From: Gammaproteobacteria bacterium
Lineage (GTDB): Bacteria; Pseudomonadota; Gammaproteobacteria; UBA4575
Reading direction: 5' to 3'
Length of the DNA: 20,665 nucleotides
Assembly: GCA_027297825.1 (NCBI GenBank)
Contig: JAPUHH010000054.1
Location: 1 to 20,665, forward strand
Part shown: positions 7,124 to 15,315 of the stretch, piece by piece
Position numbering within the stretch: the stretch's first letter is position 1
Layout of the letters: the number at the start of each line of letters is the position of its first letter
Notes under the pieces: generated by a model
Told to the model about the DNA's origin: nothing
Database searches by the model: none
What the model saw: the letters and a program-made list of their open reading frames with translations, nothing else
Made by a program: the position numbers and the translations under genes

Positions 7124-9037
7124 TTAGGACTTGCTATCATCTACTTCCTCAAACTCTGCATCGACTACGTCATCCGCAGTAACAGCATCCTCTCCCGCAT
7201 CACCCTCCGCACCCTCTCCTGCTTGCGCGTACATACGCTCCGCAAGTTTACTTGAGGCTTCGGCAAGCGCTTTCGTCTTGGTTTCGATAATATCTTTGTC
7301 ATCTTTGTCTACAACAGTCTTAAGATCCTTAACCGCATTTTCAATCTGCATGCGCTCTTCTTGCTCAACTTTTTCACCCATTTCTTCAAGTGATTTTTCT
7401 GTAGCATGAATCATTTGATCAGCCTGGTTACGCACAGCAACAAGTTCGGCAAACTTTTTATCTTCCTCGGCATGTGCCTCGGCATCCTTTACCATTTTTT
7501 CGACCTCATCATCCGACAAACCACTCGAGGCTTTAATAACAATGGATTGCTCCTTGCCAGTAGCCTTATCTTTGGCAGAAACATTAAGTATGCCATTAGC
7601 GTCAATATCAAACGTTACTTCAATTTGCGGAACACCGCGCGACGCAGGTGGAATATCCGATAAGTCAAAGCGACCTAATGATTTATTCGCAGAAGCTTGA
7701 TCGCGCTCACCTTGCAGCACATGCACGGTCACCGCAGTTTGATTATTTTCTGCTGTAGAAAACACTTGTTGCGCATTGGTTGGGATCGTTGTGTTCCTCT
7801 CAATCAACTTAGTCAAAACACCACCCATGGTCTCAATACCTAATGACAGTGGCGTAATATCTAACAATAAAACATCTTTAACATCGCCACCTAGAACACC
7901 CGCTTGAATGGCTGCACCTACGGCAACAGCTTCATCTGGATTCACATCTTTGCGTGGCTCTTTGCCAAAAAAGTCTTTCACAACTTGTTGCACTTTAGGC
8001 ATACGAATTTGCCCGCCCACTAAAATGACATCATGAATATCGGATGCAGATAAATTTGCATCTTTTAGTGCTTGTTTGCATGGTGCAATCGTGCGTTGCA
8101 CTAACTCATCCACCAATGATTCTAATTTAGCGCGGGTGAGCTTGATGTTGAGGTGTTTGGGTCCGGATTGATCTGCCGTAATATAAGGAAGATTTACTTC
8201 GGTTTGCTGGCTGGTAGATAATTCAATCTTGGCTTTTTCTGCAGCCTCTTTTAAGCGTTGCAAAGCAAGCGGATCATTGTGCAGATCGAAACCTTGCTCT
8301 TTCTTAAATTCATCTGAGAGATAATCCATCAAACGCGTATCAAAATCTTCACCACCTAAAAAAGTGTCGCCGTTGGTAGACAGCACTTCAAATTGATGCT
8401 CGCCATCAATTTCTGCAATTTCAATAATCGATATATCAAAGGTACCGCCGCCTAAGTCATACACCGCTATCTTACAGTCACCACGCTTCTTATCCATGCC
8501 GTATGCAAGTGCAGCAGCAGTGGGCTCATTGATAATGCGTTTTACTTCTAAGCCTGCAATCTTACCGGCATCTTTGGTGGCTTGGCGTTGCGAATCATTA
8601 AAATATGCTGGCACTGTAATGACAGCTTCTGTTACTTCTTCGCCAAGATATTCTTCGGCGGTTTTTTTCATCTTCATTAACACTCGCGCAGAAACTTCTG
8701 GTGGCGCCATTTTTTCACCATTCGCCTCCACCCATGCATCACCGTTATCCGCCTTAATGATGTTGTATGGCACAAGCTTGATATCTTTTTGCACCGCTTC
8801 TTCGTCAAAACGACGGCCAATTAAACGCTTGATTGCATAAAGCGTGTTATTAGGATTAGTAACCGATTGACGTTTCGCAGCTTGGCCCACGAGAACCTCT
8901 TTATCTTTGGTAAAAGCCACAATCGATGGGGTCGTACGATCCCCTTCGCTATTTTCAATGACCTTAGGCGTTGAGCCTTCCATGATGGCCACACATGAAT
9001 TTGTGGTGCCTAAATCAATACCAATTATCTTACCCAT
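7124..9037 (-). CDS. dnaK: Chaperone DnaK (Hsp70)
   Basis: DnaK binds exposed hydrophobic peptides in an ATP-driven cycle with DnaJ and GrpE in the cytoplasm. The protein has 637 residues, full length. It begins MGKIIGIDLGTTNSC, with the phosphate-1 loop. It also has DLGGGTFDISI (phosphate 2), the linker DVLLLDITPLSLGIE, the substrate-binding domain and an acidic C-terminal tail ending EFEEVDDSKS. The start has a good ribosome binding site (GGAGATAA). A point of note is LVGGQIRMP, where nearly all DnaKs have GGQTRMP or GGSTRIP; the codon is ATT where ACT would give Thr. A sigma-32-like promoter lies 64-91 bases upstream. The gene sits between grpE and dnaJ. Confidence 0.98.
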   Translation of the reverse strand: MGKIIGIDLGTTNSCVAIMEGSTPKVIENSEGDRTTPSIVAFTKDKEVLVGQAAKRQSVTNPNNTLYAIKRLIGRRFDEEAVQKDIKLVPYNIIKADNGDAWVEANGEKMAPPEVSARVLMKMKKTAEEYLGEEVTEAVITVPAYFNDSQRQATKDAGKIAGLEVKRIINEPTAAALAYGMDKKRGDCKIAVYDLGGGTFDISIIEIAEIDGEHQFEVLSTNGDTFLGGEDFDTRLMDYLSDEFKKEQGFDLHNDPLALQRLKEAAEKAKIELSTSQQTEVNLPYITADQSGPKHLNIKLTRAKLESLVDELVQRTIAPCKQALKDANLSASDIHDVILVGGQIRMPKVQQVVKDFFGKEPRKDVNPDEAVAVGAAIQAGVLGGDVKDVLLLDITPLSLGIETMGGVLTKLIERNTTIPTNAQQVFSTAENNQTAVTVHVLQGERDQASANKSLGRFDLSDIPPASRGVPQIEVTFDIDANGILNVSAKDKATGKEQSIVIKASSGLSDDEVEKMVKDAEAHAEEDKKFAELVAVRNQADQMIHATEKSLEEMGEKVEQEERMQIENAVKDLKTVVDKDDKDIIETKTKALAEASSKLAERMYAQAGEGAEGDAGEDAVTADDVVDAEFEEVDDSKS

Positions 9038-9100
9038 TAACTTATCTCCAAAAAATTTCTCATCTATATGCAGGTTGTTAGTAAAACGCTATGTATCTGA

Positions 9101-9128
9101 ATATTGGGTCAACCCTCTATGATTCAAG
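9101..9128 (-). promoter_or_regulatory. Candidate heat-shock (sigma-32) promoter before dnaK
   Basis: On the minus strand CTTGAA is followed after 14 bases by CCCAAT. This resembles the sigma-32 consensus CTTGAA, a spacer of 13-15 bases, then CCCCAT, and the E. coli dnaK P1 promoter has the same 14-base spacer. It lies in the 141-base grpE-dnaK gap, which is long for genes of one operon. It would give dnaK and dnaJ an extra heat-inducible start independent of HrcA. One base of the -10 differs from consensus, so this is a prediction. Confidence 0.55.
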
Positions 9129-9178
9129 GCACTATCAAGCAAAAAACAGCAATTATCTCAATTAATTGCGAATTCGCC

Positions 9179-9754
9179 TTACTCATCCGCCACCTCTTCG
9201 GGTGCCTTAGCCACAATCACCATCGCGGGTCGTAATAACCGGCCGTGCAGGGTATAACCTTTTTGCATAACCGTAATTACGGTATTTGGCTCATGTTCGA
9301 CGCTTGCTTGCATCGTCATAGCTTGATGCAGATTCGGATCAAATATCTCTCCACATGGGTCGATCTCTTCAATGGTAAATTTCTTTAACACACTCGCCAT
9401 CATTTTAAGGGTTAATTCTGCACCCTCTTGTAGGTTTACCGCGTCTACATCGCCTGTGCCTAAGCCAAGCTCTAAACTGTCTTTAACTTGTAATAATTCG
9501 CTGGCAAATTTTTCAATCGAATACTTATGCGCATTAGATAAATCACGCTCTGAGCGTTTGCGCAGATTTTCCATCTCAGCCTGCATGCGCAGCATTTTTT
9601 CGTGATAGTCGGAGGCTTGCTGTTGCGCTTCTTCAAGTTCTTGCGTAAACCTTTCTTGTTCGACCTGCTGATCTATATCGGTAGTGTCATCCGTCGAGGT
9701 AGCTTCTTCGGCTGACAATGAATTATCTTCTGGTTTTTGCTTAGTTTCAGTCAT
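9179..9754 (-). CDS. grpE: Nucleotide exchange factor GrpE
   Basis: GrpE drives ADP release from DnaK. The protein has 191 residues. It has an acidic, disordered N terminus, a long coiled coil (about residues 33-90, rich in E, Q and K, with MLRMQAEMENLRKR), and the beta domain with GEIFDPNLHQAM and KGYTLHGRLLRPAMV, a well-conserved C-terminal block. It lies 52 bases downstream of hrcA and 141 bases upstream of dnaK. The ribosome binding site is weak; a short 5-bp hairpin (GCTAT/ATAGC) lies just before the ATG. Expression probably comes mainly from the CIRCE-controlled promoter before hrcA. Confidence 0.96.
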   Translation of the reverse strand: MTETKQKPEDNSLSAEEATSTDDTTDIDQQVEQERFTQELEEAQQQASDYHEKMLRMQAEMENLRKRSERDLSNAHKYSIEKFASELLQVKDSLELGLGTGDVDAVNLQEGAELTLKMMASVLKKFTIEEIDPCGEIFDPNLHQAMTMQASVEHEPNTVITVMQKGYTLHGRLLRPAMVIVAKAPEEVADE

Positions 9755-9806
9755 AAGTTTGCATGCTATCGAAATAGCAATTGTTTAGTAAATTAAAATA
9801 TGTGGA

Positions 9807-10865
9807 TTATATTTGGTTATTCAAGGCTTCGCCAAGCAGCTTTGCTGTTAAATCAACGATAGGAATGACGCGCTCATAGGACATTCGCGTTGGCCCTACC
9901 ACTGCAAGAACCCCCAGCGTCTCTTTGTCTACAGTATAAGGTGAAGTAATAACACTGCAACCATCTAACACTTTATAGCCAGACTCTTGGCCAATAAATA
10001 TCTGTATCCCTTGGGCAAAAATACAACTATCTAATAAGCTCAGAAATTCTCGCTTTTGCCCAAAGGCCTCAAATAGACCTTTTAGTTTTTCGATATCTGA
10101 TAATTCGTCATACTCCATCAAATTAGTTTGTCCGACTACAACATAATCTGACTTTTCTGCATCTGATTCGGAAAATAATTTTTCTCCCATCTCTACTGCA
10201 GAGCGCATCAGGTCATTCATGTGTTCACGCACATGGTCTAATTCATCTAAAATTCTTTGCCTTGCCACAACTAAATCTTGGCCAGCACATAACTCGTTTA
10301 AATAATTAGCGGCTTGTAGCAACTCAGATTCGCTATATTCACGATCGGTATGCAAAATGCGGTTCTGAACTTCTTGCCGATTCATCACCAAAATAGCTAA
10401 AACACGTTGATCTGAAAGTGGTAAAAATTCAATTTGACGGAATTCAGCTCGCTCATGTTTTGGGATCGTCACGACACCCGCCATACTGGTTAAATCCGAT
10501 AACAGACCCGAAGCACTCTCTACCAATCCATTTACGCTTTGCTTGGGATTTAAATTTTCAACTAATTGAGAAACCACATCTGTAGTAAGAGGTTGTACAT
10601 TCAGCATGGTATCTACAAATAAACGATAGCCTTTTGTTGTCGGCACTCTGCCGGCAGAAGTATGCGGCGATTCAACAAAACCAAATTCTTCCAAATCTGC
10701 CATAACATTGCGCACGGTGGCAGGACTCACATCCAACTCGGATAGCTTAGCTAAGGTACGCGAACCCAGAGGCCGACCATCTGAGATATAACTCTCGACT
10801 AACACTTTTAATAAGTGTTGAGTACGATCATTTAGCGAATAATTTGAATCTTGGTTCGAAACCAT
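9807..10865 (-). CDS. hrcA: Heat-inducible transcription repressor HrcA
   Basis: HrcA represses heat-shock operons by binding CIRCE and is activated by folding with chaperonin help. The protein has 352 residues. An N-terminal winged-helix domain contains GSRTLAKLSELDVSPATVRN and the SAGRVPTTKGYRLFVD block (about residues 35-90). A GAF-like C-terminal domain ends with GPTRMSYERVIPIVD. It is the first gene of hrcA-grpE-dnaK-dnaJ and is preceded by a CIRCE element 26 bases before the ATG, so it very likely represses itself. HrcA with sigma-32 control in one organism is seen in several gammaproteobacteria outside the enterics and in betaproteobacteria. Confidence 0.97.
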   Translation of the reverse strand: MVSNQDSNYSLNDRTQHLLKVLVESYISDGRPLGSRTLAKLSELDVSPATVRNVMADLEEFGFVESPHTSAGRVPTTKGYRLFVDTMLNVQPLTTDVVSQLVENLNPKQSVNGLVESASGLLSDLTSMAGVVTIPKHERAEFRQIEFLPLSDQRVLAILVMNRQEVQNRILHTDREYSESELLQAANYLNELCAGQDLVVARQRILDELDHVREHMNDLMRSAVEMGEKLFSESDAEKSDYVVVGQTNLMEYDELSDIEKLKGLFEAFGQKREFLSLLDSCIFAQGIQIFIGQESGYKVLDGCSVITSPYTVDKETLGVLAVVGPTRMSYERVIPIVDLTAKLLGEALNNQI

Positions 10866-10890
10866 GAATATGTATCATTCCAACTAGAAT

Positions 10891-10917
10891 TTAGCACTCC
10901 ATGCAAGAGAGTGCCAA
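10891..10917. promoter_or_regulatory. CIRCE operator (HrcA binding site)
   Basis: The inverted repeat TTAGCACTC, nine bases, GAGTGCCAA is the CIRCE element; only one base of the right arm differs from the canonical GAGTGCTAA. It lies just downstream of the predicted hrcA promoter -10, so bound HrcA would block initiation or clearance. It is also 103 bases from the divergent nadK start and might affect that gene. Confidence 0.93.
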
Positions 10918-10922
10918 AACCA

Positions 10923-10950
10923 TAATTACAATACTCTAAGGACATGTCAA
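10923..10950 (-). promoter_or_regulatory. Predicted sigma-70-type promoter of the hrcA operon
   Basis: On the minus strand a perfect TTGACA (10945-10950) is followed after 16 bases by TAATTA (10923-10928). Its predicted start of transcription falls on the CIRCE operator, the arrangement expected for HrcA repression. The -10 is an imperfect match. Confidence 0.6.
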
Positions 10951-11019
10951 GGCAGCGTTCGACTAGTGTAGGCGCAAGATCCATGATAGCTTTGATTAAA
11001 TTCAGACCTAAGCGAAACC

Positions 11020-11910
11020 GTGAGCCAATTTTCCAAAATCGGGATTGTTTCCAAACCTGACGACCAACACATTGCTAGCACTGTCCAGTCGCTCTATCAG
11101 TATTTATCGGATAGATCTCTGGATATCTATACAGATGCCGTTTCCGCAAAACTGATTAACAAAGCCGCTGCAAAACCTAACAGTCCAGAGGAAATTGCAA
11201 AAAACAGTAACTTGGTTATAGTAATTGGAGGCGACGGCACCATATTGCATGCCTCTCACAGTTTAATTCAAAAAAATATTCCCTTACTGGGGATCAACCT
11301 AGGACAGCTTGGCTTTCTTGCAGAAATCAACCCTACTGAGATCGAAAAGCAGCTAGGCCAAATCTTAGCGGGCCATTATAGAGAAGAAAAACGCTTTGTA
11401 TTGCAAGCCAGTCTAGTAAGGAACGGTAAAACGATTAACACTTCCTATGCGGTAAATGATGTTGTCGTACATGCCATGCAAATGGTACGCATGATCGAAA
11501 TCGAAACCCGAGTTAACCAACAACATCTAAACACCTTGCGTGCTGATGGCTATATTGTTGCTACTCCAACCGGATCAACCGCCTATTCTTTATCCGGTGG
11601 CGGTCCAATTTTGCATCCCAATATTAATGCCATTGTTCTAGTACCAATTTGCCCACACACACTGAGCAATCGCCCAATTGTGATTGATGCAGACAGCGAG
11701 GTTGAGATACTTTTACCCAAGCAAAATCGCCACACTGCGCTAGCCTCGATCGACGGACAAATCAACATGGACTTTATGCCGGGTGATACGCTGAAAATTC
11801 AAAAAGCGCAATGTGTGTTGCGACTGATTCAACCCAAAAACTATGACTATTTTGATGTGCTACGCGAAAAGCTACGCTGGAGCACGCAACCCAATAACAC
11901 AAGATCCTAA
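11020..11910 (+). CDS. nadK: NAD kinase
   Basis: NadK phosphorylates NAD to NADP. The protein has 296 residues from a GTG start; MSQFSKIGIVSKP is a normal family beginning. The GGDGT motif is at residues 70-74, and the YIVATPTGSTAYSLSGGGPILHP block and the VPICPHTLSNRPIV block are both present. The second conserved motif, usually Asn-Glu (NE), reads Asn-Asp here (AVNDVVVHA), a conservative change in a residue that contacts the substrate. It is transcribed away from hrcA, with a 154-base shared intergenic region holding CIRCE. I see no convincing promoter of its own. recN follows after 24 bases. Confidence 0.96.
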   Translation: MSQFSKIGIVSKPDDQHIASTVQSLYQYLSDRSLDIYTDAVSAKLINKAAAKPNSPEEIAKNSNLVIVIGGDGTILHASHSLIQKNIPLLGINLGQLGFLAEINPTEIEKQLGQILAGHYREEKRFVLQASLVRNGKTINTSYAVNDVVVHAMQMVRMIEIETRVNQQHLNTLRADGYIVATPTGSTAYSLSGGGPILHPNINAIVLVPICPHTLSNRPIVIDADSEVEILLPKQNRHTALASIDGQINMDFMPGDTLKIQKAQCVLRLIQPKNYDYFDVLREKLRWSTQPNNTRS

Positions 11911-11934
11911 GCGCGCTATTCGCCAAGTGAACAT

Positions 11935-13608
11935 ATGCTCAAATCGATCTACATTAGCAACTTTGCAATTATTGATGAGTTAGAGTTGGATTTCTACGCC
12001 GGTATGAGCGTGTTGACGGGCGAAACCGGTGCTGGAAAATCGATTATTGTTGATGCACTGAACTTAGCGTTAGGCAATCGAGCCGACCGCTCCGCTGCAC
12101 GCGATGCGAATAAAAATGTTGAAGTGGTTGCAACACTAGATGTTAGCACCATAAAACCTGCTGTCACTTGGCTACAAGAGCATGATCTTTATGCCGGTGA
12201 CGATTGTGTATTGCGCCGTATTATTACGCCTGACGGTAAGTCCAAAGCCTACATCAACAGCACACCTTGCTCAGTAACCGTGTTACGCAGCATTAGTGGC
12301 TTCTTTGTAGATGTCTACGGCCAACATGAACATCAATCGTTAATGCGCAAAGACAAACAACGTGAGTTACTAGATAGTTTCTCAGACAACGAAAAAAATA
12401 TAGAAAAGTTAGCGGCCCTCTATCGCCTCTGGCAAAGCCTAAAAAACCAACTAGAAAGCGCCGAAAGCAATCAAGAAAGCACAATATCGCAACTGGAGTT
12501 AATACGCTATCAGCATCAAGAGCTTGAGCAACTCAGCCTTAACAAAGACGAATACGATGACCTAAATCATCAATTCATACGCTTAAATAGCGCCAAAGAG
12601 TTAAACCAAGGTGGCACACGTATCGCACAACAACTCTCGGGAGAGAGTGACGATGCAATTTATGATCAACTCAGCAGCGTAATCGGCGAGCTAGAAAAAT
12701 TAAGCGTTAAAGACGAAGGACTTAAAGAATCACTCGAAAACATCCAAAGCATCCAGATACAACTCAAAGAAACTGCAAATACCATCCGTGATTATTCGGA
12801 ACAGATTTCTTCAAACCCTCAAGAATTACAATTACTGGAAGAACGCATCACTGCAATTGAAGAGGTTGCACGTAAACATAAAGTCAAACCCTCTGAATTA
12901 GTAGCTTTGCAGGCCTCCATACAAGCAGACCTTGAAAGACTAGAGAGTAATCACGAAAACCCAGAAAAACTTAAACAGTCGATGTTCGAATCTGAACAGC
13001 ATTATCGAACCCTGGCAAAAATAATTAGCACCGCTAGAAAGTCCGCTGCCAACATACTAAACAAAAAAATATCAGATTCCATGCAAGATCTTGGCATGCA
13101 AGGCGGCCGATTCCATATAGACGTTCAAGCTAAAAAATTACCAGAGCTTTCACTCACTGGCCTGGATGACATCCAATTCATGGTCCAAACCAATCCAGGG
13201 CAATCACTTAGGCCATTAAATAAAGTAGTATCTGGCGGTGAACTTTCAAGATTGAGCCTTGCCATACAAATGGCAACTGCAAATAATTTATGCATCCCTA
13301 CCCTAATCTTCGACGAAGTCGACACCGGTGTGGGAGGAGCAACTGCCGAAGTAGTGGGCAAGCACTTGCGTAATTTAGGCAGTGGCGCGCAGGTATTTTG
13401 CGTTACTCACTTACCTCAAGTGGCAGCACAAGCACATCATCATTATAAAGTTAAAAAATCCGAACAGGGCCATTCGATTGCGACAGAAATTGCACATCTT
13501 ACTGAAACTGCACGAGCAGAAGAACTAGCACGCATGCTCGGCGGAATCGAAATGACTCACAACACACAAGAACATGCAAAAGAAATGTTACGCCAAGTTA
13601 AAAGCTAA
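11935..13608 (+). CDS. recN: DNA repair protein RecN
   Basis: RecN is an SMC-like ATPase that helps hold broken DNA ends together during recombinational repair. The protein has 557 residues, full length. The Walker A motif GETGAGKS lies at residues 29-36. A long charged coiled coil fills the middle (about residues 140-380). The ABC signature SGGELSRLSLA is near residue 433 and Walker B TLIFDEVDTGVGG is near 456. VTHLPQVAAQAHHH follows, as is typical of RecN. The start is ATG at 11935, 24 bases after nadK, and bamE begins 7 bases after its stop, so the three probably form one operon. I see no LexA box near it. Confidence 0.97.
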   Translation: MLKSIYISNFAIIDELELDFYAGMSVLTGETGAGKSIIVDALNLALGNRADRSAARDANKNVEVVATLDVSTIKPAVTWLQEHDLYAGDDCVLRRIITPDGKSKAYINSTPCSVTVLRSISGFFVDVYGQHEHQSLMRKDKQRELLDSFSDNEKNIEKLAALYRLWQSLKNQLESAESNQESTISQLELIRYQHQELEQLSLNKDEYDDLNHQFIRLNSAKELNQGGTRIAQQLSGESDDAIYDQLSSVIGELEKLSVKDEGLKESLENIQSIQIQLKETANTIRDYSEQISSNPQELQLLEERITAIEEVARKHKVKPSELVALQASIQADLERLESNHENPEKLKQSMFESEQHYRTLAKIISTARKSAANILNKKISDSMQDLGMQGGRFHIDVQAKKLPELSLTGLDDIQFMVQTNPGQSLRPLNKVVSGGELSRLSLAIQMATANNLCIPTLIFDEVDTGVGGATAEVVGKHLRNLGSGAQVFCVTHLPQVAAQAHHHYKVKKSEQGHSIATEIAHLTETARAEELARMLGGIEMTHNTQEHAKEMLRQVKS

Positions 13609-13615
13609 TAAACAC

Positions 13616-13999
13616 ATGAACTACATAAAAATTATTGCATGCACATTGTGTTGCACCATATCTGCATATGGCTGCCAAAGTAAATTACTGACGGTACACA
13701 AAATCGATGTGCAACAAGGCAATGCACTGGAGACGGAAGCGGTTAACAAAATAACCTTAGGCATGACAAAAGAACAAGTGCATTTTGTACTTGGCAACCC
13801 CCTGATCGTTGACAGTTTCCACCCAGATAGATGGGATTATGTTTACCTATTCACCCCAGGTTATGGGGAACAAGAGCGCCGCCAATTGACATTAATTTTT
13901 GACCGAGATGAGATTATTGAAATCATTAAACACAATATTGTTGCCGATGATACTTCCACAACAAAAAATGACAGCAAGATCGAAGCAGCCGAAAAATAG
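13616..13999 (+). CDS. bamE: Outer membrane protein assembly lipoprotein BamE
   Basis: BamE is a lipoprotein of the BAM complex that inserts beta-barrel proteins into the outer membrane. I start it at the ATG at 13616 (127 residues); an upstream in-frame ATG lies within recN and would spoil the signal peptide. The signal ends in AYGC, with Cys20 as the lipidation site. The BamE fold shows in ITLGMTKEQVHFVLGNPLI, DRWDYVYLFTPG and RRQLTLIFDRDEIIEI. After the fold the tail is Lys/Asp-rich and stops at TAG. Reading on in the same frame stays open for another 42 codons with a coiled-coil look (see findings). In enterics a gene called smpA holds the same place next to ratAB and smpB. Confidence 0.93.
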   Translation: MNYIKIIACTLCCTISAYGCQSKLLTVHKIDVQQGNALETEAVNKITLGMTKEQVHFVLGNPLIVDSFHPDRWDYVYLFTPGYGEQERRQLTLIFDRDEIIEIIKHNIVADDTSTTKNDSKIEAAEK

Positions 14000-14106
14000 C
14001 AGACAGCATTAGAGCAACAAGCCGAAGAACTGGAGCACTCATTAGAAACGAATAAAGAAGCTACACACAAAGCCTTTACAACGAAGCGACAGAATGCAGC
14101 TGCAAT

Positions 14107-14541
14107 TTATTTGCATTCGCCAATATAGACCCCCTCCCATTGTGTATTCATGTTCATCTCTTGGCCATTAAAGGTGGCTGAAATATCCATGCCGCCGGTA
14201 ATCGTTGTACCCGTAGATTCCGCAGCACCTTTGCCCACCATCTCCACACCTTCATTTTGACAGTTTATCGTCCAACGCATGGCATTCGTATCGACGCTGG
14301 CATTTAAGACCTGACAACCCTCAGCATCCTTCATCAACTTCTCAGGAGTAATCTCAGACTCAGTAATACAATCTTGCGAAGTATGTTCTTGCTCGCCACG
14401 TCCAAAAGGCAGAGACACGATTCTCTTTGTCTCCCATAAACCAGGCTTAACTTTCATCCCTTCGGCATTCGCTACTCCTACCACACTTAATATTTCACTA
14501 AACATCAAACTATAAATAAAAAAAGTAGCAATAGGTTTCAT
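14107..14541 (-). CDS. Exported DUF3617 family protein
   Basis: The 144-residue protein has an N-terminal signal sequence ending near VANA (about residue 26). The mature part matches the DUF3617 pattern: KPGLWETKRIVS near its start, then CITESEITPEK, a central conserved Cys pair with WTINCQNEGVEMVGKG, and GGMDISATFNGQEMNMNTQWEG near the end. Family members are periplasmic and their role is unknown. The ribosome binding site AGAGG lies about 7 bases before the ATG. It is the last of the four minus-strand genes that begin with the symporter, separated from rnfH by 48 bases. It converges on bamE, whose possible read-through region overlaps its 3' end. It is not usually part of the bamE-rnfH-ratA neighbourhood. 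Confidence 0.82.
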   Translation of the reverse strand: MKPIATFFIYSLMFSEILSVVGVANAEGMKVKPGLWETKRIVSLPFGRGEQEHTSQDCITESEITPEKLMKDAEGCQVLNASVDTNAMRWTINCQNEGVEMVGKGAAESTGTTITGGMDISATFNGQEMNMNTQWEGVYIGECK

Positions 14542-14589
14542 ATAAATACCTCTGAATTAGATAATATTACTCAATGCCCTACTAGAATA

Positions 14590-14883
14590 TTAATACTTCT
14601 CTCGAGCCGCTCGGCTGCGACGTGCGTCCATTGGGTTTATTCTCAATGGTCGGTAAATTTCTATTCTGTCTTTGTCTTGCAAAACCTGATCTAAATTTAC
14701 AAGCTTGCCAAATACACCAATAGTATTTTTGGCTAAATCAATTTCTGTATATTGATCCAATATTCCTGACTGCTGTATTGCTTGCAATATGTTTGTCTGC
14801 GGTGGCAGCTCGAGTGGAATAATTTCTTGTTGATTAGCAGTGGCATAACAAACCATTACAGCGATAGAATTGCTATCTCCCAT
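14590..14883 (-). CDS. rnfH: RnfH family ubiquitin-like protein (RatB)
   Basis: This 97-residue protein starts at the ATG at 14883, giving MGDSNSIAVMVCYAT; longer starts would reach into ratA. It has the beta-grasp RnfH pattern: V.V.YA near the start, IPLELPPQTNILQAIQQSGI, IGVFGKLVNLDQVLQDKDRIEIYRPL and RINPMDARRSRAA at the end. The start overlaps the last 11 bases of ratA, the same coupling seen in other gammaproteobacteria. Its molecular role is unproven; it is named from linkage to rnf genes elsewhere. Confidence 0.92.
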   Translation of the reverse strand: MGDSNSIAVMVCYATANQQEIIPLELPPQTNILQAIQQSGILDQYTEIDLAKNTIGVFGKLVNLDQVLQDKDRIEIYRPLRINPMDARRSRAAREKY

Positions 14884-15307
14884 ACACTTCCTCAGCTCTT
14901 TGTGCAAAGGTAGATACTAATTTATTCGTCACTTGATTAAAAATTGGGCCGAAAGTTACTTCATAGAGTCGATTAGAAAAGGCAAATTTCATATCAAATT
15001 CCACCCTGCATGCATGCTCATCAATAGCCTGGAATTGCCAACACCCTAACAGATGTTTAAAAGGACCCTCGACTAATTTCATTGTGATGGACTTATCTTT
15101 TATCAGTTCATTACGAGTCGTCACAGATGCCTTAATACCTCGACTCGCAAAATTCATCGTAGCTTGCTTTTCACTCTTATCTTCTTTGTGCACCTCGCAT
15201 TCCACACACCAAGGAACGAACTCAGGATATGCAGCCACATCATTGATTAATCGGTACATCTGCGCCACTGAAAAAGGTAGCAATGCACTGCGTTGCACAT
15301 GAATCAT
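14873..15307 (-). CDS. ratA: RatA, START/COQ10-type domain protein
   Basis: This 144-residue protein has the SRPBCC/COQ10 fold: SVAQMYRLINDVAAYPEFVPWCVECEVH near the N terminus, then VEGPFKHLLGCWQF and FDMKFAFSNRLYEVTFGP near the end. In E. coli RatA was reported to inhibit ribosome association; relatives bind ubiquinone, so the role here is open. It starts eight bases after the symporter stop and overlaps rnfH by 11 bases. Next to bamE on one side and smpB on the other, this matches the enteric recN-bamE-ratB-ratA-smpB order, with two extra genes inserted. Confidence 0.93.
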   Translation of the reverse strand: MIHVQRSALLPFSVAQMYRLINDVAAYPEFVPWCVECEVHKEDKSEKQATMNFASRGIKASVTTRNELIKDKSITMKLVEGPFKHLLGCWQFQAIDEHACRVEFDMKFAFSNRLYEVTFGPIFNQVTNKLVSTFAQRAEEVYGR

Positions 15308-15315
15308 AATATAAA

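Noticed and set aside
13574..13615. ATG at 13574 as the bamE start
   Set aside because: It lies inside recN and would put 14 charged residues before the lipoprotein signal; the ATG at 13616 gives a proper signal.
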